Of a stretch of DNA of 5,748 nt, positions 1 to 5,071 are shown one piece after another. Both the position numbers and the translations under genes were made by a program. The DNA lies in NCBI GenBank assembly GCA_002392645.1, contig DGHL01000044.1, positions 1-5,748 of the forward strand, given 5' to 3'. The notes under the pieces were generated by a model that was given only the letters and a program-made list of their open reading frames with translations, ran no database searches and was not told where the DNA came from. Positions within the stretch are counted from its first letter, which is position 1; each line of letters starts with the position of its first letter. This DNA comes from Prevotellaceae bacterium UBA3849. GTDB taxonomy: Bacteria; Bacteroidota; Bacteroidia; Bacteroidales; Bacteroidaceae.

Positions 1-2
1 GC

Positions 3-224
3 ATCATGCTCTCCGTGCTGGGTCATGACTACTTCTTGTCATACAATCGTATCCCGTGGATGCAGGACGCACCCATTCGCAGCGTATTGAATGTGCAGAT
101 GAGTGGTCCGGAAGCTATTGAGTGGCCCGACCTCGATGTCGATCTTGAACTCGATAGTCTCCGCCATCCCGAACGTTATCCGCTTGTTATCAAGCGGAAC
201 GGATTAGATTTCGTAGGTGTGTAA
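3..224 (+). CDS. DUF2442-like protein, C-terminal part (5' end outside window)
   Basis: This is the last 73 or so codons of a small protein that ends at TAA 222-224. The visible segment has an aromatic run (HDYFLSYNRIPWM) followed by VLNVQ and then WPDLDVDLELDSLRHPERYP. That last block, an acidic Trp-Pro-(Asp/Glu)-Leu-Asp-x-Asp-Leu motif with a downstream HPExYPL, resembles the C-terminal half of DUF2442 proteins, which are usually about 80-100 residues. The ATG at position 6 is probably internal, because the frame stays open to the window edge and the family normally has another N-terminal beta-strand stretch before this point. DUF2442 genes are often found next to DUF4160 genes, and the pair has been suggested to be toxin-antitoxin-like, but no biochemical role is established and any partner would lie upstream of the window. 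The family assignment is by eye from motif resemblance. Confidence 0.68.
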   Translation: MMLSVLGHDYFLSYNRIPWMQDAPIRSVLNVQMSGPEAIEWPDLDVDLELDSLRHPERYPLVIKRNGLDFVGV

Positions 225-280
225 AAAAAATTATTATTTAACAGTAATGAGTGGATAGGATATAACATAGAAACGACATA

Positions 281-298
281 AGGAAGCGTTAGCTTTTT
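281..298 (+). terminator. Weak possible intrinsic terminator after the DUF2442 gene
   Basis: AGGAAGC (281-287) and GCTTTTT (292-298) can pair around a GTTA loop, with four Watson-Crick pairs next to the loop, then two G-U pairs and one A-T pair. The 3' arm is itself the T-run. The position, 57 bases after the stop, fits a terminator, but the stem is weak. Confidence 0.35.
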
Positions 299-304
299 GT
301 TCTT

Positions 305-421
305 GTCTCTGATAATTGGGGAATTAAAAGAGAGTAGTCAAGAGTAAAAGTTGATGCTCACGCCTGGCGTGGGCTTTTTACTCGTAAATGACTACAATGG
401 TTTCCCCAATACCTCAGAGAC
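305..421. repeat. Long interrupted inverted repeat / stem-loop, 117 bases
   Basis: Five helices stack in perfect nested order: 305-312 with 414-421 (8 bp, GTCTCTGA/TCAGAGAC), 315-323 with 402-410 (9 bp, ATTGGGGAA/TTCCCCAAT), 334-340 with 389-395 (7 bp, GTAGTCA/TGACTAC), 342-349 with 376-383 (8 bp, GAGTAAAA/TTTTACTC) and 356-363 with 367-374 (8 bp including one G-U, CTG loop). Internal loops are asymmetric: 2 against 3 bases, 10 against 6, 1 against 5, and 6 against 1. About 40 pairs in 117 bases is well beyond chance. It could be a structured RNA, a folded single-strand recombination site or a miniature element. I do not recognise it as a named family. Its strand is not decided, but the apical hairpin with its T-run favours + strand transcription. 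Confidence 0.85.
356..379 (+). terminator. Terminator-like apical hairpin of the 305-421 structure
   Basis: GCTCACGC (356-363), loop CTG and GCGTGGGC (367-374) form an 8-bp G/C-rich stem with one G-U pair. It is followed immediately by TTTTT (375-379). This is the classic shape of a rho-independent terminator for + strand transcripts. In the long folded form, four of these T bases are also part of the next helix (376-383 with 342-349), so the two readings may compete. Confidence 0.55.
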
Positions 422-508
422 GTTGACGAAGTGATTAGTCCACGTTTTCTTTTCTGTCATTTGAGAACGAGTATTTCAATTCAAATTGCAAATTAATATT
501 TATCAACA

Positions 509-1033
509 ATGGGATTATTCGATTGGCTTTCACCAAAGAAAAAAGAAATTTCCACCCTGGAAATGAGGAGCATAACAGAAAGATGGGCTTCTGATTATGC
601 AAAGAATTATCGTGTGCCAGGGAAAATAGTTATGGAGCATGAATTGTATATGTTCTGTGGCTGGATAGTGTGGGATTATATGCTGAACAATAATTATCTG
701 CCCGAGGGTGCTCATGAAACCTTTTTGCCTTTCATTCATGAAAAGGTGAACAAGATCAAAAAACTCTCAAACGATGAGTTTTACAGTTTCTATGGCCGTC
801 GCTTCAAAATGTATAAAGGAGAATTAAGAAGACTAAGAACTTCTGACAGGCCGTATCTTATGGAATCATTATACGGAGCACTCTATAAATCTGTATCTTT
901 GGACGAAGATACTTATTACGACACTGCGCATAATGACGAGATTAAAGAAATCTGCGAGTTCATGGACAATTTCATCGCGTTCTGGAATAAGGTGAACAAG
1001 GAACTACTCAAAAACTATAAGAGGAAGAAATGA
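509..1033 (+). CDS. Unknown 174-residue charged, mostly helical protein
   Basis: I do not recognise this protein. It starts at ATG 509 with no Shine-Dalgarno site and ends at TGA 1031-1033. The N-terminus (MGLFDWLSPKKK) is a short hydrophobic/aromatic stretch followed by lysines. It is too short and lacks the hydrophobic core of a signal peptide, so a cytosolic location is likely. Residues 43-65 are rich in Trp, Tyr and Met (YMFCGWIVWDYML). Residues 90-112 are basic and aromatic (FYSFYGRRFKMYKGELRRLR). Residues 131-150 are acidic, and the tail is lysine/arginine-rich (KNYKRKK). The pattern suggests an all-alpha protein. No Cys/His metal cluster, Walker motif or known catalytic signature is visible. 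The gene is AT-rich, with G+C about 37% in one sampled 60-base line against 50% in one pyrE line. It lies 52 bases (43 to a possible GTG start) before the next gene on the same strand. Size and composition resemble the small accessory or immunity-type proteins of Bacteroidetes islands, but that is a guess. Confidence 0.8.
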   Translation: MGLFDWLSPKKKEISTLEMRSITERWASDYAKNYRVPGKIVMEHELYMFCGWIVWDYMLNNNYLPEGAHETFLPFIHEKVNKIKKLSNDEFYSFYGRRFKMYKGELRRLRTSDRPYLMESLYGALYKSVSLDEDTYYDTAHNDEIKEICEFMDNFIAFWNKVNKELLKNYKRKK

Positions 1034-1085
1034 CAGTTTCGAGGTTTATTCATTTATTGACATAACAGTTATTATTGTGGTGATT

Positions 1086-2090
1086 ATGAAGGCAATTTTA
1101 AAGGATATTGAAGCTCCTGAGGTTGGGTACTTTGCAATTAGGCATCCATTAAAGATGATTTTTGCAGAAACGGCATACAGCGACAATCTCTATTATTTTG
1201 GCACAACCATAGAGACTCAATTTTGTACTCAAGACGAATATGATTTGACTGAAGGATTGCCGGATGCACTGGCAGAAGAGAAGATTTGCAACGCAAAATC
1301 TCTGATTGGCAAGACATTCGAAATCAATCTCTATGATTTTACAGTAAAAGAACTGACGAATGGCAAGTATGTTGCTGTCGAATTTTCAAAACCTTGCGGC
1401 TATGATGATTGGGATTATGAAACTGTTGAAGATTATCACATAGCATCATACATGACAAAAGAGGATACCGTTATGGACATTAAGTATTCCATTACGATGC
1501 AAGCAGTCCAAGGTCTTGCAGACGGCATACTACCTGATGAATCGACAGAGAAAATAACAATGGATTTATTCTTTCCCAAACCAATTCCCCAAAAGGAGGT
1601 CTATGATGTTCCATACAGCAAATATCCAAATTTGACTGCTGGATATATTGTTAACGAATTAGCTACCAAGGACATTCTCAAAGGATGCCATTTAGCTTAT
1701 CAAATAAAAGAGCGGGATATTTCATATTACGACTTCGATAAATACATACGTCAGATTGAGGATTATCGTTCGAGAGTCAACGAGGCTAAAACCATAAACG
1801 AATCGTTAAGAAAGAAATTATTCTTTTGGGAGCCTAAAGAAGTTGTTGAAGAGTTGAAGTTAAGCCCGAATGTTGTCTCTTTGTTTAAGGACTGCATTAT
1901 TCTTGGTAAGACATATCCCTCTGCCTGTGAAAAGGCTGACCATGAATATGCAGCAGAATGCAAGAAAAGGCTAAAGAAGCAGTTTATGAATGAGGATGCA
2001 GACGAAGAATATTTCAAAGAAAAATGGTTAGAGTTTAAGCAATCTTTACGGAAGAAATATAAAGGCAAAGAAGTGCTAAAGCCAATCTAA
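1086..2090 (+). CDS. Unknown 334-residue protein with acidic body and basic C-terminus
   Basis: I do not recognise this protein. I chose ATG 1086 (MKAILKDIEAPEVGYF...). A GTG three codons earlier at 1077 would add only MVI and is less likely. The stop is TAA 2088-2090. Residues 1-180 are acidic and beta-rich in appearance, with alternating aromatic strands (LYYFGTTIETQF, KYVAVEFSKPCGYDDWDYE) and a Pro-rich link near 163-175 (FFPKPIPQKEVYD). From about 205 the sequence becomes helical and charged. The last third carries KKRLKKQF and a lysine-rich end (LRKKYKGKEVLKPI). There is no signal peptide and no membrane segment. There are six Cys residues, but they do not form a CxxC set. The gene is AT-rich like its upstream neighbour, and the 52-base gap (43 to the GTG) without a promoter or terminator suggests one transcript. 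Nothing in the sequence fixes a function, and the two-part character suggests two domains. Confidence 0.82.
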   Translation: MKAILKDIEAPEVGYFAIRHPLKMIFAETAYSDNLYYFGTTIETQFCTQDEYDLTEGLPDALAEEKICNAKSLIGKTFEINLYDFTVKELTNGKYVAVEFSKPCGYDDWDYETVEDYHIASYMTKEDTVMDIKYSITMQAVQGLADGILPDESTEKITMDLFFPKPIPQKEVYDVPYSKYPNLTAGYIVNELATKDILKGCHLAYQIKERDISYYDFDKYIRQIEDYRSRVNEAKTINESLRKKLFFWEPKEVVEELKLSPNVVSLFKDCIILGKTYPSACEKADHEYAAECKKRLKKQFMNEDADEEYFKEKWLEFKQSLRKKYKGKEVLKPI

Positions 2091-2184
2091 TAAAGAACTG
2101 AATCAGCTGAAGACATGGAAATCGGCATTCTGAATGCAATTGAATTCGCTTTATAGACAATCATTTTCTATTAAACAACCATAG

Positions 2185-2216
2185 AATCCCGTGAGCGTCA
2201 TACGACTTGCGGGATT
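2185..2216. repeat. Hairpin after the unknown gene pair
   Basis: AATCCCG (2185-2191) and CGGGATT (2210-2216) pair perfectly over 7 bp. Inside the 18-base loop, AG-GTC and GAC-TT can add five more pairs around ATAC if C2196 is bulged out. It sits 94 bases after the stop of the upstream gene. The following sequence (GCGCCTTTGCTT) has only a poor T-run, so it is at best a weak terminator. Confidence 0.55.
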
Positions 2217-2292
2217 GCGCCTTTGCTTCGTTCAACGAGTTATTGAAACAGGCTGGTGGCTCAGCGTCGGGAGTCCTTTGATAAGCAAATCA

Positions 2293-2353
2293 CGGAAGAA
2301 TGAGGAAATGGGAACCGTTGCCAGTTCCTAACCCTAGTTTTCTCAATCTTCGG
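2293..2353. repeat. Imperfect inverted repeat with inner hairpin
   Basis: GAAGA-A-TGAGGAAA (2295-2308) pairs with TTTTCTCA-A-TCTTC (2338-2351) with one A-A mismatch and one G-U. C2293-G2353 can add a pair after a G-G mismatch. Inside it, GGAAC (2311-2315) pairs with GTTCC (2324-2328) around an 8-base loop. There is no T-run after the outer stem. The function is unknown. Confidence 0.5.
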
Positions 2354-2474
2354 AACAGCCTTTATTTACAAAAAGGTTTACGAATTCATCCAAAAGATAC
2401 GAAATAAATCAAAAAAGCACAACGTTTACATTAAATAATTCTGGTTCAAGAGCCGATAATTCCCAAATATTTCA

Positions 2475-2482
2475 TACCTTTG
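2475..2482 (+). promoter_or_regulatory. Bacteroidetes -7 promoter box of pyrE (TACCTTTG)
   Basis: TACCTTTG is a perfect match to the TAnnTTTG -7 element used by the Bacteroidetes primary sigma factor. The box ends 27 bases before the pyrE ATG, so the 5' leader would be only about 20 bases. No TTTG -33 element is present at the expected spacing (2451-2454 reads AGCC), so the upstream half is degenerate. The same TACCTTTGCA sequence occurs before the tRNA at 5691-5700. Confidence 0.75.
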
Positions 2483-2509
2483 CATCCAATAATAGAATTC
2501 TATAAGATT

Positions 2510-3142
2510 ATGGATACATCAAAGAAAGCATTCGCATCAAAACTGTTGAAAATCAAAGCCATCAAGTTGCAGCCTGCCAATCCCTTCACATGGGCCAGCG
2601 GCTGGAAATCACCTTTCTACTGTGACAACCGCAAGACGCTCTCCTACCCCGAGCTTCGCAACTACGTGAAACTGGAGATTGTTCACGTCATCCTGGAAAA
2701 GTTTCCTGAGGTGGAAGCCATCGCCGGTGTGGCAACAGGTGCCATTCCTCAGGGTGCGCTGGTGGCCGATGCCTTGAACCTGCCGTTCGTCTATGTGCGT
2801 TCGAAGCCAAAGGATCACGGACTGGAAAACCTCATCGAGGGCGAACTGAAACCGGGCATGAAGGTGGTAGTGATTGAAGACCTCATCTCTACGGGCGGTT
2901 CTTCGCTGAAAGCCGTGGAGGCCATCCGCAACAACGGTTGCGAAGTGATTGGCATGGTGGCCAGCTACACCTATGGTTTCCCGGTGGCCAAGAAGGCTTT
3001 CAAGGATGCCAATGTGGAACTTGTCACGCTGACCGATTACGAGCATGTGGTAGCCGAGGCTTTGGAGACGGGCTATATTGCCGAGGCCGACGTGGAATTG
3101 CTCCACGAATGGCGCAAGGATCCTGCTCATTGGAATGGATAA
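2510..3142 (+). CDS. pyrE: Orotate phosphoribosyltransferase
   Basis: PyrE joins orotate to PRPP to give orotidine 5'-monophosphate and pyrophosphate, the fifth step of de novo UMP synthesis, in the cytosol. The 210-residue length is typical. Residues 24-41 (NPFTWASGWKSPFYCDNR) are the N-terminal substrate-contact block. G73-VATGAIPQGA is the conserved strand-loop. R97-SKPKDHG holds the Arg/Lys residues of the flexible catalytic loop. Residues 119-132 (VVVIEDLISTGGSS) are the PRPP-binding signature with its acidic pair E123-D124. The start is ATG 2510. An in-frame TTG at 2480 lies inside the promoter box and upstream of the likely transcript start, so it cannot be used. The gene is the first of a + strand cluster with an SRPBCC gene and argH. 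No attenuator-like leader is visible, since the leader is only about 20 bases. Confidence 0.97.
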   Translation: MDTSKKAFASKLLKIKAIKLQPANPFTWASGWKSPFYCDNRKTLSYPELRNYVKLEIVHVILEKFPEVEAIAGVATGAIPQGALVADALNLPFVYVRSKPKDHGLENLIEGELKPGMKVVVIEDLISTGGSSLKAVEAIRNNGCEVIGMVASYTYGFPVAKKAFKDANVELVTLTDYEHVVAEALETGYIAEADVELLHEWRKDPAHWNG

Positions 3143-3150
3143 AAGAGAAG

Positions 3151-3187
3151 ACCCACCCCTGCCCTCCCTGTTTAGGGAGGGAGTTTT
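3151..3187. repeat. REP-like G/C-rich hairpin between pyrE and the SRPBCC gene
   Basis: CCCTCCCT (3162-3169) and AGGGAGGG (3174-3181) form a perfect 8-bp stem around GTTT. It is preceded by the C-rich run ACCCACCCCTG (3151-3161) and followed by AGTTTT (3182-3187). The design, a C-rich lead with a short CCCTCCC/GGGAGGG hairpin, is like the small interspersed intergenic repeats I know from Bacteroidetes and cyanobacterial genomes. The T-run could let it act as a partial terminator within the cluster. Only one copy is in this window, so repeat status is inferred. Confidence 0.6.
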
Positions 3188-3195
3188 AAATCTTT

Positions 3196-3211
3196 AAACG
3201 ACCAAACGACC
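3196..3211 (+). repeat. Tandem duplicate AAACGACC directly before the start codon
   Basis: AAACGACC occurs twice without a spacer (3196-3203 and 3204-3211) and ends at the base before ATG 3212. There is no Shine-Dalgarno site, so this A/C-rich duplicate occupies the ribosome-binding region. Confidence 0.75.
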
Positions 3212-3631
3212 ATGTCAAAATTCGAGAGTAGCGTCAAGCAGATACCGTATGCACAGCAAAGTGTGTATGAGAAACTGAGTGACCTCAGCAATATTGAAAA
3301 GGTAAAAGACCACCTGCCCGAGGATAAAGCACAGGACCTGGAGTTCACCACCGACAGCATCAGCATCTCCGTGGCTCCCGTGGGCAAGATCCAATTGCAG
3401 ATCATTGAGCGCGAAGAGCCCAAGACCATCAAGTTCGAGACCGTGCAGTCGCCCATGCCTTTCAACCTGTGGATTCAGCTGCTGCCCACATCGGAGACCA
3501 GCAGCAAGATGAAACTGACCATCAAGGCAGACATCAACCCCTTCATCAAAGGCATGATCAGCAAGCCCCTGCAAGAGGGCCTGGAGAAGATTGCCGATAT
3601 GCTGGCAATGATTCCATACGACTCGGAATAA
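3212..3631 (+). CDS. SRPBCC (START-like) fold small protein
   Basis: A 139-residue cytosolic protein with no signal peptide. The layout fits the SRPBCC/Bet v1-like fold: an N-terminal strand (KFESSVKQIPY), a first short helix pair after A14 (QQSVYEKLSDLSNIEKV), a run of antiparallel strands (residues 42-107, including SISVAPVGKIQLQIIE, TIKFETV, FNLWIQLLP and SKMKLTIKADI), and a long C-terminal helix (residues 111-133, FIKGMISKPLQEGLEKIADML). Proteins of this fold bind hydrophobic ligands in a cavity under the long helix, but no catalytic residue or ligand can be assigned here. I recall similar small SRPBCC genes next to pyrE and argH in other Bacteroidales, which suggests a conserved but undefined link. 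It lies 69 bases after pyrE and 84 before argH. The fold assignment rests on the strand/helix pattern only. Confidence 0.8.
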   Translation: MSKFESSVKQIPYAQQSVYEKLSDLSNIEKVKDHLPEDKAQDLEFTTDSISISVAPVGKIQLQIIEREEPKTIKFETVQSPMPFNLWIQLLPTSETSSKMKLTIKADINPFIKGMISKPLQEGLEKIADMLAMIPYDSE

Positions 3632-3646
3632 GAATGAAAAAATTGA

Positions 3647-3710
3647 GGAAATGAGAAAATGAGAAATTACACCTCAGAAACTCAAAAAACTCAACACACA
3701 AAAAACTCAA
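3647..3710 (+). repeat. Low-complexity A-rich word repeats in the argH leader
   Basis: After the SRPBCC stop the leader contains ATGAGAAA twice in tandem (3651-3658 and 3659-3666). It then has AAACTCAA three times (3678-3685, 3687-3694, 3703-3710); the last two sit in a 12-base perfect direct repeat, CAAAAAACTCAA (3683-3694 and 3699-3710). The last copy ends 5 bases before the argH ATG. No Shine-Dalgarno site is present, and an A-rich upstream region is the usual Bacteroidetes substitute. Confidence 0.75.
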
Positions 3711-3715
3711 GAACA

Positions 3716-5050
3716 ATGAAACTGTGGGAAAAAAACTATGAGGTGAACAAGGAGATTGACCGCTTCACCGTGGGAAGAGACCGCGAGATGGACCTCTATC
3801 TGGCAAAGTATGACGTGATGGGCTCTATGGCACACATCACAATGCTTAACTCTATCGGACTGATAGCCGATGACGAACTGCCGGTGCTGCTTAAGGAACT
3901 GCGTAGGATTTACGACATCTGCGAGAAGGGCGAGTTCGTGATAGAGGACGACATAGAGGACGTTCACTCACAGGTGGAGCTGATGCTTACGCGTGCACTG
4001 GGCGACATGGGCAAGAAGATACATTCGGGACGCTCACGCAACGACCAGGTGCTCGTTGACCTGAAACTATTCACACGTGCTGCACTGCGTGAGGTGGTAG
4101 AGGAAGTAAAGACACTCTTCGACGAACTGATACAGCAGAGCGAGGCAAATAAGGACGTGCTGATGCCGGGTTATACACACCTGCAGATTGCCATGCCATC
4201 AAGCTTCGGACTGTGGTTTGGCGCATACGCCGAGTCGCTTACCGACGACATGCTCTACCTGCAGGCGGCTTATAAGATGACCAATCGCAACCCTCTGGGC
4301 TCAGCTGCAGGCTATGGCTCGTCATTCCCTCTCAACCGTCAGATGACCACCGACCTGCTTGGCTTCGATTCCATGAACTATAACGTGGTGTATGCACAGA
4401 TGGGCAGAGGTAAGATGGAGCGCAACGTGGCATTCTCCATTGCCGGACTGGCTGGCACTATGGCAAAGATGGCATTTGATGCCTGCATGTTCAACTCGCA
4501 GAACTTCCAGTTCGTGAAACTGCCTAAGGAGTGCACCACGGGCTCGAGCATCATGCCACACAAGAAAAACCCTGACGTTTTCGAACTGATACGTGCAAAG
4601 TGCAACAAGTTGCAGTCACTGCCGGTACAGGTTACCATGATACAGAACAACTTGCCATGCGGATATTTCCGCGACCTGCAGATAATAAAAGAGGTGTTTC
4701 TGCCGGCATTCGACGAACTGAAAGACTGCCTGCGTATGTGTGCCTACATTATTAACAAGATAGAGGTGCGTAAGGACATACTCGACAATCCTATGTACGA
4801 CGCCATCTTCTCTGTAGAGGAGGTGAACCGCCTTGCAGCAGAGGGCATGCCGTTCCGTGATGCATATAAGAAGGTGGGACTTGACATAGAGGCAGGTAAC
4901 TTTACGCCAAACAAGAATATACACCATACCCACGAGGGCAGCATAGGCAATCTCTGCAACGACCGCATACAGCAATTGATGCAGTCGATACTCGACGGCT
5001 TCCACTTCGAGAAGGTTGAGGAGGCAGAGAAGAAGTTGCTGAACAAATAA
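3716..5050 (+). CDS. argH: Argininosuccinate lyase
   Basis: ArgH splits argininosuccinate into arginine and fumarate, the last step of arginine synthesis, as a cytosolic homotetramer of the fumarase/aspartase superfamily. The 444-residue length is normal. Residues 104-111 (SGRSRNDQ) are the first conserved substrate-binding region. G152-YTHLQ carries H155 of the second. Residues 276-286 (GSSIMPHKKNP) are the superfamily signature, with the serine of the mobile loop that acts as catalytic base in the family. His replaces the more common Gln in MPQKKNP, a form I associate with Bacteroidetes enzymes. I chose ATG 3716 (MKLWEKNYEVNKEIDRFTVGRDREMDLYLA) because it matches the family N-terminus. An in-frame ATG at 3659 would add 19 residues encoded by the A-rich repeat leader. 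A lipoprotein gene follows 21 bases after the stop, so the two are probably co-transcribed. Confidence 0.97.
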   Translation: MKLWEKNYEVNKEIDRFTVGRDREMDLYLAKYDVMGSMAHITMLNSIGLIADDELPVLLKELRRIYDICEKGEFVIEDDIEDVHSQVELMLTRALGDMGKKIHSGRSRNDQVLVDLKLFTRAALREVVEEVKTLFDELIQQSEANKDVLMPGYTHLQIAMPSSFGLWFGAYAESLTDDMLYLQAAYKMTNRNPLGSAAGYGSSFPLNRQMTTDLLGFDSMNYNVVYAQMGRGKMERNVAFSIAGLAGTMAKMAFDACMFNSQNFQFVKLPKECTTGSSIMPHKKNPDVFELIRAKCNKLQSLPVQVTMIQNNLPCGYFRDLQIIKEVFLPAFDELKDCLRMCAYIINKIEVRKDILDNPMYDAIFSVEEVNRLAAEGMPFRDAYKKVGLDIEAGNFTPNKNIHHTHEGSIGNLCNDRIQQLMQSILDGFHFEKVEEAEKKLLNK

Positions 5051-5071
5051 GTAAAGCGAAAGGGCGAGAAA

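Larger units (their letters stand above)
225..508. other. Structured non-coding region between DUF2442 gene and unknown gene pair
   Basis: This 284-base gap has no convincing reading frame. It begins with an A/T-rich run after the DUF2442 stop. It then holds a small GU-containing hairpin with a T-run (281-298), a long interrupted stem-loop (305-421) and an A/T-rich leader up to the ATG at 509. I found no good TAnnTTTG box. The nearest is TAGCTTTTTG at 290-299, which has two extra bases, so the promoter for the downstream pair is not located. The leader just before 509 (AATATTTATCAACA) has no Shine-Dalgarno match, which is normal for Bacteroidetes. Confidence 0.8.
2091..2474. other. Non-coding region with several hairpins upstream of pyrE
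   Basis: No reading frame of note exists here on either strand. The region holds a hairpin at 2185-2216, an imperfect stem at 2293-2353 with its own inner hairpin, and a weak 7-bp stem with one G-U pair, AGCCTTT/AAAGGTT (2357-2363 with 2371-2377 or one base further). It then becomes A/T-rich towards the pyrE promoter. I find no match to tmRNA, SRP RNA, 6S RNA or a known riboswitch by eye. It could be the decayed junction of an insertion, or the long 3' region of the unknown gene pair. Confidence 0.7.

Noticed and set aside
180..197. Perfect 7-bp hairpin CCGCTTG/CAAGCGG at the end of the DUF2442-like gene
   Set aside because: It lies inside the coding region with no T-run after it, so it is not a convincing terminator or site.
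352..362. 11-base word shared (10 of 11, inverted) between the 305-421 stem-loop and the 2185-2216 hairpin
   Set aside because: With a few hundred bases compared on both strands, about two matches this good are expected by chance, so it does not show that the two structures are related.
225..508. Integron attC site
   Set aside because: The folded structure is suggestive, but core sites of the RYYYAAC/GTTRRRY type do not sit at the ends of the stem and no integrase is in the window.
1592..1608. Perfect Shine-Dalgarno-like AAAGGAGGT followed by ATGATG inside the second unknown gene
   Set aside because: The ATGs are out of frame with the gene and reach a stop after about 10 codons; Bacteroidetes rarely depend on such sites. 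Likely chance.
2480..2509. TTG start that would lengthen PyrE by 10 residues
   Set aside because: The TTG lies within the TACCTTTG promoter box and upstream of the expected transcript start; the ATG at 2510 gives the normal family length.
2609..3130. 173-codon open frame on the - strand opposite pyrE
   Set aside because: It is fully antisense to a certain gene, with no promoter and His/Gln/Val-rich composition typical of a shadow frame. Similar antisense frames opposite argH and the SRPBCC gene were dismissed for the same reason.
3659..3715. Upstream ATG that would lengthen ArgH by 19 residues
   Set aside because: The extension is encoded by low-complexity A-rich repeats, while MKLWEKNYEVNKE from 3716 matches the family N-terminus.
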